64,000 bases of DNA from JAPOXK01 sp965220315 (GTDB lineage Bacteria > Chloroflexota > Dehalococcoidia > Bin125). Both the position numbers and the translations under genes were made by a program. The stretch is from positions 1,302,001-1,366,000 of the forward strand of contig CBDCPP010000001.1 in assembly GCA_965220315.1 (NCBI GenBank), written 5' to 3'. The notes under the pieces were generated by a model. That model searched no databases, had not been told where the DNA came from, and worked only from the letters and a program-made list of their open reading frames with translations. Below are positions 1 through 8,144 of this stretch, piece by piece; the stretch's first letter is position 1; the number at the start of each line of letters is the position of its first letter.

Positions 1-2
1 AG

Positions 3-50
3 GGACCGCCGCAGGAGATCCGCATCGTGGCCACTTCGCGCCACCACTAG
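3..50 (+). CDS. 3' end of an unidentified gene entering from the left edge
   Basis: An open frame runs in from the window edge and closes at TAG 48-50; its last residues read GPPQEIRIVATSRHH. Only 15 codons are visible, so neither coding status nor family can be established. Positions 51-205 after it hold nothing I can support. Confidence 0.25.
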   Translation, partial: GPPQEIRIVATSRHH

Positions 51-205
51 CTGAGCAATCGCGGCACCTTGCTTTTGACCAAGCCCGTGGCGCCAGTGCG
101 GGGCACCCGAAACCACACCACCGGCGGCGGGGTTGGTCCCGCTAAGCGCGTCTGCTTGCAACGGCGCGGCCTGCCATGCTTAAGACGACCTTGCGTACTG
201 TGTGA

Positions 206-988
206 TCAGTCCGTCGCCTGCCCTGCTTCCTCAGCCTTGGCCATGCGGTAGCCGACGCGCGGCTCGGTGAAGATGTAGGTGGGGTGGTCCGCGTCGTCGC
301 CCAGCTTGCGGCGGAGCTTGCTTACGATGGTGCGCATGGGCCGCATGTCGCCGCTGCTCTTCTCACCCCAGACCCGTTCTAGCAGTTGCTCGTAGGTCAA
401 CAGCCGCCCGGCGTTTGCCGAAAGCTCGGCTAGCAGCCGGTATTCCATCGCGATCAGTGGGAGCGGACGACCTGCAAGGGTCACCCGGCGTTCGGCATAG
501 TCGATGGTCAGGTCGCCCAGCACGTAAGGCTCTGACGGCTCGGACGCCGCCCGCTTGCGCAACGCCGCCCTGATCCTCGCCGAAAGCTCAGCCGGCGAGA
601 AGGGCTTGACGACATAGTCCACCGCCCCCATGTCGAAGGCCCTGGCGATGAGCTCATCCCTGCCGTAGGCCGACAGGAAGATGACCGGCACATCGCCCGC
701 TCCCAGGATGTCCCTCATCAGCTCGATGCCGTCCGTTCCAGGGAGCATCAGGTCGAGCAGGACCAAGTCGGGCTTCTCCTCCGCCACGAGGCGGAGCGCC
801 TCCTCCGGGTCCCCCGTCACAATCGGCGTGTAGCCCGCGCCGGCGAGGGCGTCGCGGACGTACCTGAGCGCCTGGGGGTCGTCGTCCACCGCAAGGACGC
901 GCACCCGTTCCCTCGCCTCCACCGCCGGTCGCCGCGAGGAACGAGTCGAGAGCGGAGAAGGTCCGCTCGCTGCACCGCTCCCGCTCAT
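206..988 (-). CDS. OmpR/PhoB-type response regulator split from its histidine kinase
   Basis: DNA-binding response regulator of about 260 residues. The receiver domain shows the acidic pocket VDDD, the phosphoacceptor aspartate in LVLLDLMLPGTDG and the conserved lysine in YVVKPF. The C-terminal winged-helix effector domain ends with DMRPMRTIVSKLRRKLG and the wing signature FTEPRVGYRM. The ATG at 988-986 overlaps the kinase TGA (987-985) as ATGA, so translational coupling is possible. Upstream of that ATG the same frame encodes GARFTFTIPSVE, which is the missing last strand of the kinase ATPase domain. I infer that kinase and regulator were once a single fused polypeptide and that a one-base loss near 1037 separated them. 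Target genes are unknown. Confidence 0.8.
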   Translation of the reverse strand: MSGSGAASGPSPLSTRSSRRPAVEARERVRVLAVDDDPQALRYVRDALAGAGYTPIVTGDPEEALRLVAEEKPDLVLLDLMLPGTDGIELMRDILGAGDVPVIFLSAYGRDELIARAFDMGAVDYVVKPFSPAELSARIRAALRKRAASEPSEPYVLGDLTIDYAERRVTLAGRPLPLIAMEYRLLAELSANAGRLLTYEQLLERVWGEKSSGDMRPMRTIVSKLRRKLGDDADHPTYIFTEPRVGYRMAKAEEAGQATD

Positions 989-2290
989 TTCGACCGATGG
1001 AATCGTGAAGGTGAACCGCGCCCCCATGCCTGGCCCTCGCTCTCCGCCCATATCCGCCCCCCGTGCACCTCCACGATCCCCTTGCAGATGGCGAGGCCCA
1101 GGCCCGACCCGGCGACGCCGCTCCCCAGGTCATCGCCGTCGGTCCGGGTGAACTTCTTGAACAAGTACGGCAGTCGCTCGGCGGGTATACCCCTCCCCTC
1201 GTCGGCGACCGAGACCGCAACCTGAATGTCCTGCCGCACGGCGCTTATGCGGATGGCGGCGGTCTCCGAGGAGTGTTTGGTCGCGTTGGACAGCAGGTTG
1301 CCGACGACCTGGACGATGCGCTGCCTGTCCGCCATCACTAGCGGCAGGTCGGACTCTATGTCGATGGCGAGCTTGTTCCTGCCCCCAGCGCTGAGGAAGG
1401 TGCTCCTTGCCCGGTCCACCAGTACCGTCACCTCCGCGGGTTCAGGAGTGACCGGCAGCGTGCCCGTCTCAATGCGTGCCACGTCCAGCAGGTCGGCAAC
1501 CAGGTCATGCATGTGGTCGGCCTGCTCGTCGATGATGCGGAAAAACTGACGGACCACGGCCGGGTCCAGGTCGGCGGATGAGCCGAGCACGGTGGCGGCG
1601 GAGCCCTTGATGGAGGTCAGGGGCGCCCGCAGCTCGTGGCTCACCATCGCCAGGAACTCGGCCCGCAGCTGCTCCAGCTCCTCCAGGGCGGTCATGTCCT
1701 GAAGGGTGACGGCTACCGACTCCAAAGCGCCCTCCTCGGAGCGGATGGGCGTGGCGTTGACCAGGGTAGCGACGCTCCGGCCGTCGGCGACGCTGATGAC
1801 GATCTCCTCGGCCCGCACCGTCTCGCCCGAGCTGAGCGCCTGGGTCAGAGGGAAATCCCGCAGCGAGACCTCGCGCCCGTCGGCGCGCCGGAAGGTCAGC
1901 GTCTCCAGCAACTGCTCCGCCGGCTGGTTAGGGTTCCGCAGGCCGTCGACGATCCTTCGGGCCTCCCGGTTGAGCGACGCCGGGGCTCCCGTCCTGGCGT
2001 CGAAAACCACGGCGCCCACCGGCGACATGTTGATGACGGTCTCCAAGTCGGCCCTGGCGCGCTGCTCCTCCCGGTGTCTGCGGGCGTTGGCGATGGCCAT
2101 CGCCGCCTGGGACGCGAACATCGCCAGGGTCTCCTCGTCATCCGGCGTGAACTCCCCTCCGCCCTCCTTGTCCGATAGATAGAGGTTGCCGACATGTACG
2201 CCCCGGAGACGGATGGGCGCGCCCAGGAAGCTGCCCACCGGCCCCAGGGGAGGGCCGATCTCCGGCAGACCCAGGGCCGTTGTGTAGGCG
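985..2290 (-). pseudogene. Sensor histidine kinase, truncated in its GAF domain and frameshifted at its end
   Basis: The surviving part has, in order, the end of a GAF domain (SFLGAPIRLRGVHVGNLYL), a PAS-like region, a HisKA helix with the phosphoacceptor in FLAMVSHELRAPLTS, and a HATPase domain with N box NLLSNATKHS, G1 VADEGRGIP and G2 GSGLGLAICKG. Two lesions are visible. Upstream of about 2290 the frame becomes antisense to a repeat protein, so the N-terminus is gone. Near 1037 a base is missing within GAGGGCC, so the frame leaves AESEG for an unrelated tail and stops at 985. No start codon is convincing because the true 5' end is absent. Without its sensor end it is unlikely to make a normal kinase. 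Confidence 0.75.
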
Positions 2291-4818
2291 GACTGGAGGC
2301 GTTCACTGACGGCATTGCGGACGCCGACGGGCTCACCAGCCCGACCTACAGCTACCAGTGGCTGGCCGACGACGTGGAGATCGCAGGGGCTACGGTCAAG
2401 ACCTACACCCTGGTGGATGCCGACGAGGGCACGACAATCAAGGTGCGAGTGAGCTTCGACGACGACGATAACGCCGAGACGCTGACCAGCGCAGCGACGG
2501 CGGTTGTGGCGGCCAAGCCCAACCGCCCGGCCACCGGCGCTCCCACCATCACAGGGACGGCCCAGGTGGGCGAGACGCTGGAGGCGCTCACCAACGGCAT
2601 TGCGGACGCTGACGGCCTCGCCAGCCCGACCTACAGCTACCAGTGGCTGGCTGACGACATGGAGATCGCAGGCGCGACCACATCCACCTACACCCTGGTG
2701 GCTGGCGACCAGGGCACCACCATCACGGTCCGGGTGTCCTTCAACGACGACGCCAATAACGAAGAATCGCTCACCAGCGCAGCGACGGCCTCCGTCGCCG
2801 CGGCATCGGTTCCCGCCGACATGCAGGAAGCGCTGGCGTTCGCCGAGCGGGGCTACATCTTCGACCTGGGGGAGAACACCGACGGCAGCACGAACCGGGT
2901 GTCGCTGGGCACGGTCTCGGCGACCGACCCGGAGGGTGCGGCGCTGACTTACAGCATCGGGGGCGGCAACGCCTCGGGCCTGTTCGAGATCGACGCGGCG
3001 AGCGGTGAGATGTTCTACACCGGCGCGGGCGAGGACTTCGAGGCAGGCGCGGGGCCGTTCGAGTTCACGGTGCGGGCGAGCGGCGGGGACCTCGTCACCC
3101 AAACGATCGTGGTGGTCACCGTCACCGACGTGCAGGAGACGCCGGAGTTCGCCCAGCAAGGCTACTCCTTCGACCTGGCGGAGAACACCGACGGCAGCGC
3201 GACGCGGGTGTCGCTCGGCACGGTCGCGGCGACCGACCCGGAGGGAGCGGCGCTTAGCTACAGCATCGAGGGGGGCAACACCGCAGGGCTGTTCGAGATC
3301 GACGCGGCCAGTGGCGAGCTGTTCTACACCGGCGCGGGCGAGGACTTCGAGGCGGGCACGGGGCCGTTCGAGCTGACGGTGCGGGCGAGCGACGGGGACC
3401 TCTCGACGGACACCGCCGTTACCGTCAGCGTCACCGATGTGCAGGAAGCCCCCAAGAGCGTATCCGAGCCCGACGGCGAGGATTTCCCCCCGTTGAAGTC
3501 CACCGATGGCCGGGTCGTGGTCGGCGACAGCGTCACCGGCAACATCCCCCAGTTCGACCGCGACTGGTTCGCCGTCAAGCTGGGGGCGGGTGGGGAGTAC
3601 AGGTTCGACCTGAAGGGCAGCCCGACCGGCAACGGCACGCTGGACAATCCGCATCTGACCGGCATCTATAACAAGAAAGGGAGATTCCTCCCCGGAACGT
3701 CGAACGGCGACGGCGGCACGGGCAAAAACAGCCGGAAAACGTTCACAGCGGATCGGGACGGCACCCATTACGTGGGCGTGAGAGGCTTCGCAGGCAGCGA
3801 GGGCACCTACACGCTGTCGGTGACGGAATTGAATCCCCCGCCGCAGATCGAGGAGCCGCCGATCACGATTGAGGTGGCGGATGCCGAGGCGACCGGCACG
3901 ATCCTGAACGCCGACGAATTGGTCTCCGAGGAGAGCAACAAAGACCTGCCCGCCAACATCAATACGAAGGGCGTCGTGGCGGTGGGAGGGTCAGCCACGG
4001 GAAAGGTCAGAGCAGAGGATGACGTCGACTGGTTCAGAGTGACCGTGAAAGCCGGCCAGACCTACAAGATCGATCTCGAGGGCCATATTACAGGTCAGGG
4101 GGACCTGTATGACCCACTTCTGCTCGGCATCTACGATATTGATGGCAACCGGCTCCCCTTGTATTGAGATACCTTCAGCGGTGTCGGGGACAACGCCCGC
4201 CTGTACTTTCAGCCGGAGGCAAACAGCAGATACTTCATCGCGGCCACCCACGACCACAAGTCGCCGACGGATTATCGTGGTGGCACCTATACTGGAACCT
4301 ACCGTTTCTCCGTGGCGGATGTGACGGACACGGAGATACCGGCCAGCACCGCCACCAACGCGACCGTCGATGTCGGCGGCACCGCGACGGGGAAGGTCGA
4401 TGCGTCGGGTGACCAGAACTGGTTCCGGGTCGAGCTCGAAGCCGGCAAGACCTACCTGATCGAGCAGAGGGGCATCATCGGGTTCCTCGACGGCCCCGGG
4501 GGCTTCATACCCGACGGATCATCAGGCGTTATACGCTGGAAGCAGGACTGGAGGGGAGAAGATTTGCCGGACTACGGGACCCTGCTGGTTCCGATGATTC
4601 GCGGCATTCGCGACGCGGACGGCGATCTGATCTCGGGCACGGCACAAACCACTGTGCCGACCTATTGGCTTCATCATTCCAGCGGCAACGAAAGCAAACC
4701 CTACTACGTCGGCTCGGTCGAATTCACCCCGGAGGAGACGGATACCTACTACATCGTCGCCGGGGCGTATTCCGCCTACACGGGCACCTACGGGGTGTCG
4801 GTGGAAGAGGTCAATTGA
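2290..4818 (+). pseudogene. Cadherin-like and PPC-repeat surface protein, 5'-truncated with an internal TGA
   Basis: Reading from the breakpoint, there are two copies of a repeat of about 95 residues (YSYQWLADD..EIAGAT...YTL) at about 2293-2810, two cadherin-like repeats of about 100 residues at about 2838-3440 (ENTDGS, ATDPEGAAL, GLFEIDAASGE), then three domains resembling bacterial pre-peptidase C-terminal (PPC) modules at about 3480-4815 with DWF and LEAGKTY signatures. This is typical of secreted or surface-attached repeat proteins. The frame starts inside a repeat, so the 5' end and signal peptide are missing. TGA at 4165-4167 interrupts the second PPC module, yet the same frame continues (DTFSGVGDNARLYF...) to the TGA at 4816-4818. 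It is best read as a decayed gene. Confidence 0.75.
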
Positions 4819-4874
4819 TGGCGAACGGGCAGGAGAGACCGTGAAGGCGCCGCTCCGAGAATCGGGCGCCCCGA

Positions 4875-4891
4875 CTCTCCCGCCGGGAGAG
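4875..4891 (+). terminator. GC-rich hairpin after the repeat-protein gene
   Basis: A perfect seven-base stem, CTCTCCC and GGGAGAG, with a three-base loop lies 57 bases after the stop. No T tract follows, so termination activity is doubtful. Confidence 0.25.
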
Positions 4892-5088
4892 CCGGGCTTC
4901 CCGCCGAGCCTCTTCGGTCAAGCGCCCAGGGGCGCGGCTTCGCGTCGGGGCCCGGCGAACGGCCTAGTCTCAGCATGACCGAGCCGTTCGGCTATGCTCC
5001 TGCGCGGACCTAAGTTACACCTGCCCCGGGGTAGACCCCAACCAACGCCAAGGCTCCATACTTGGTTTTCGCCTCCCGAGAAAGACAC

Positions 5089-6894
5089 ATGAAGACAAAC
5101 ATCCTCAACCTCGGGGACCTCTTCCAGAAGGACATCCGCTACGTCGTTCCGACCTTCCAGCGTCCATACGTGTGGAACCAGGAGGACCAGTGGGAGCCCC
5201 TTTGGGAGGACGTTCGGAATGTCGCCGAACGTTATCTCGATGAGCTCGACAAGGTAGGCGAGGGAGAGGCCGCGCGCGCCCAGCAGAATGCCAGCGCGCA
5301 CTTCCTCGGCGCCGTCGTCGTGCAGCAGCGCCCCACCGCGGCGGCGGAGATCGAGACTCGCTACGTCATCGACGGTCAGCAACGACTGACGACGCTGCAG
5401 CTTCTACTCGACGCGGCGCAAGAGGTGCTGGAAGCGCACGGGCACCGCGAGGGGCGGCGGCTCGCGCGGTACGTCCTCAACCACGAGGACCTGACTGGCG
5501 GCGACAACTCGCGGCTCTACAAGGTCTGGCCTTCAAGCGCGGACCAGGACGCCTTCCGGCGAGCGATGGAGAACGGCGCGCCGACGGACGGCTTCGAGGA
5601 CTCCGTGATCGTCCAAGCGCACGAGTTCTTTCAGCTGCAGGTCGGACAGTGGTTAAAGGAGGGCGAAGACGCCGATCGAAGGGCGCATGCGCTTGAAGCG
5701 GCGCTGGTGGGCCTGCTCGAGATGGTCGTTATCGATATCGACCCCAACGACGATTCCAACGTCATCTTCGAGACCTTGAACGCTCGAGGGACACCTCTCC
5801 TTGCCTCCGACCTCATCAAGAACCTTGTCCTCCATACCGCTGAGAGTGAAGGGGTCGACCCGGAGCGCCTGAGCGCCGACCAGTGGTCCGAGTTCGATGA
5901 CTCCTGGTGGCGCGAAGAGGTGCGGCAGGGACGAATCGTCCGGCCCCGAATCGACACGTATCTCAACTACTGGCTTGTGATGCGAACACAACGCGATGTG
6001 CTGGCCTCTGATGTCTTCCCGTCGTTCCGCCGATATCTCGAAAAATCCTCGTCGGTCTCCGACGTCGTCCTCGACATCCGCGAGACGGCGGCCGTCTATA
6101 GCCGGCTCCAGCGGAACGAAGATGACGCTGAGCTCTCGGAGTTTCTGTATCGCTGGCGCGTGATGGACATCAGGGTCCTCACGCCCATCTTGCTTTGGCT
6201 CCTCGGTCAGCACGACCTCGGGGACGATGGGTTCCAGCGATGCCTGCGGACACTCGAGAGCTATCTCGTGCGGCGCATGCTCTGCCGGATGACCAGTAAG
6301 AACTACAACCAGCTGTTCCTCGACCTCCTCGCTCGTCTCGCCGCGGCTCCCCCACACGAGGCTCACGACCTGATTCGCGACTTCCTCGCGGGGCAAACCG
6401 CCGAGGCGCGCCTGTGGCCCGATGACGCTCGGCTGCACGCGGCGATCGAGGAACTCCCGTTGTACCGACTGCTCACCCGCGGCCGTCTCCGCTTTGTCCT
6501 TGAGGCCATCGAGGACGGAATGCGCTCGCCCATGATCGAGTATCCGAACGTCTTGCGGGGCTCGCTCACCATCGAGCATGTGATGCCGCAAGGCTGGCAC
6601 GCGAACTGGCGGCTCAAGGTCTCTGACAACCGGGCGGAAGCGATCGCCCGACGAGACCACCTCGTGCACACCATAGGGAACCTGACTCTTGCGACAGGAA
6701 GACTGAACCCATCCCTGTCGAACGCACGATGGCGGACAAAGAAAACCAAACTCGCCAAACACAGTCGCCTTGAGTTGAACCTTGAGCTGGCCGACCTCGA
6801 GGACGAGACGTGGGACGAGGCCTCCATTCTGAAGCGATCACGGCTGTTAGGTGACCGAGTCGTCGCGCTCTGGCCACGTCCTCCGTCTAGTTGA
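5089..6894 (+). CDS. DUF262/DUF1524 (GmrSD-like) restriction protein
   Basis: A protein of 601 residues. The N-terminal DUF262 (ParB/sulfiredoxin-like fold) carries the family motifs VPTFQRPYVW and YVIDGQQRLTTLQ. The C-terminal DUF1524 region contains an HNH-type signature: IEHVMPQ, then HTIGNLTL, then a terminal Asn/Lys-rich stretch. In this family the N-terminal domain uses NTP and the C-terminal HNH domain cuts DNA; GmrSD itself attacks glucosylated hydroxymethylcytosine DNA. Target modification cannot be read from sequence. The start chosen is ATG 5089, giving the family-typical opening MKTNILNLGDLF, with GAGAAAG just upstream; a TTG at 5062 is also open. It stands alone, first of the defence genes, with no partner on either side. 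Confidence 0.85.
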   Translation: MKTNILNLGDLFQKDIRYVVPTFQRPYVWNQEDQWEPLWEDVRNVAERYLDELDKVGEGEAARAQQNASAHFLGAVVVQQRPTAAAEIETRYVIDGQQRLTTLQLLLDAAQEVLEAHGHREGRRLARYVLNHEDLTGGDNSRLYKVWPSSADQDAFRRAMENGAPTDGFEDSVIVQAHEFFQLQVGQWLKEGEDADRRAHALEAALVGLLEMVVIDIDPNDDSNVIFETLNARGTPLLASDLIKNLVLHTAESEGVDPERLSADQWSEFDDSWWREEVRQGRIVRPRIDTYLNYWLVMRTQRDVLASDVFPSFRRYLEKSSSVSDVVLDIRETAAVYSRLQRNEDDAELSEFLYRWRVMDIRVLTPILLWLLGQHDLGDDGFQRCLRTLESYLVRRMLCRMTSKNYNQLFLDLLARLAAAPPHEAHDLIRDFLAGQTAEARLWPDDARLHAAIEELPLYRLLTRGRLRFVLEAIEDGMRSPMIEYPNVLRGSLTIEHVMPQGWHANWRLKVSDNRAEAIARRDHLVHTIGNLTLATGRLNPSLSNARWRTKKTKLAKHSRLELNLELADLEDETWDEASILKRSRLLGDRVVALWPRPPSS

Positions 6895-8144
6895 CTAGGG
6901 ACAGCAGCCAGGGACCCACCTGGTAAACCGACGGTGGCAGCGCGTCCCCTGTCCCTTGATGCCCATCGTGGACCGGTGAGACTGCATGGGACCGACGAAC
7001 GCATGGATGAGCGTCAAGGAAGACGAGACCATCGGCCGCGGTCCCGAGACGGCCCGCGCGAAATCGGGGATCGGCCAGCACCAGGTTTCGAGTTGGGCGT
7101 CGGGCTAACTCCCCATCCCGCCGTCGGTCGTGCTTGCGCTCCTTGCCGGTATCCGGGAGGCCGTGACACGGGAGTTCGCGGACGCCGTCAACACCGTAGG
7201 GGAGTTCCAGATCGCATGATGTTGGCGGCGGAGCCGCCGCGGAATCGTCGATCTGGATGAGCAAAGTCCCCTCGACTGGATCGACCCGCAGAGCAGGATT
7301 TCTGTCGAACCCGCATTCGGCACCTGCATCCCTCTACGGGGCTTCGGTGGCCGCAGAACGGAGGCGGATGGAGATGGGGTGAGAAAAGTGTCCGTAGCTC
7401 AGCGGCGCTGCCAAGTGGCGAAGAGGAAGCAGGCAGGGCTTGTTCTTCTTGGAATCCCTTAGTCCAGGCTGGATACCTGACTCGGAAGGAAAGCCCGTGG
7501 TCTCCGGTAGCCCGATTGGTAGAGCGGACTGGAGTCAACCGCTAGGTTCGATGCTTGAGTCCTGTCCGGGAGGTAAGTATCCAACCGCTGGCTTCGGCGA
7601 TTCGTTGGTAACACCCACTCATCGATGCCAACGCTGTCGTTGGTATGCTTAGTGCTTTTCCTCTACTCCAGTTTGCGATACGGGGACTCTCCCTGAACCT
7701 CCGGGACAAGCTTCCCGTGCGCGCCGTCGGTCGCCGCCAGTCCATACACCCTTTCCTTCACCGTGAATGGCAGTGGATCGCTTCCCGGCCCCCATCAATG
7801 CCTCCCTCCAGAGAGGGTGCAACCGCAAGGCGGTGGCTAGGACGCGCGTCCGACCGGCCGGCATCCCCGAAGCCGGCAACGCAGACCAAAAATGACGGCA
7901 CCTTTCAAGGCCTCCGTACACATCGTCGAGAACTTCGAGTATCCGCGCGCTCTCTTCTTCTAAGGTGCTCATCGAGCGAGAAGTCACTTTCGAAATGTTG
8001 GCGCAGCCTCCTGAGTGGGGAGTAAACAAGTGCGATGGTGAAGTACGACTTCAACTGCCACAGTAAGCGCTGAATGCGCCAATTCACCCTAATACACCCG
8101 GCGCGCACCCTGTGCCCTAGGTTGTCGACAGGATCGAGGCTGAC
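6895..8144. other. Long gap with degraded coding-like sequence, no intact gene
   Basis: I see no intact gene in these 1250 bases. The plus strand at about 7010-7440 keeps a protein-like frame (RAKSGIGQHQVSSW, then LALLAGIREAVTREFADAVNTVGEFQI) broken by a stop near 7107 and others. It faintly resembles a helix-turn-helix protein but I cannot identify it. A tRNA-like stretch at about 7501-7575 does not fold properly. The minus-strand frame at 7649-8029 has no recognisable domain. The impression is of scar sequence between two acquired genes. Confidence 0.4.

Noticed and set aside
2291..3768. Long minus-strand frame continuing the kinase upstream
   Set aside because: It is antisense to the repeat protein, and its regular Arg/Val/Gly pattern mirrors the repeats.
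4165..4167. TGA in the repeat protein read as selenocysteine
   Set aside because: No SECIS-like hairpin follows and the surrounding residues are structural, without a redox partner Cys.
7501..7575. tRNA-like sequence (GGTAGAGC, GGTTCGA, CTCCGG..CCGGGAG)
   Set aside because: The anticodon arm gives an 11-base loop and no T arm forms, so at best it is a decayed tRNA or chance resemblance.
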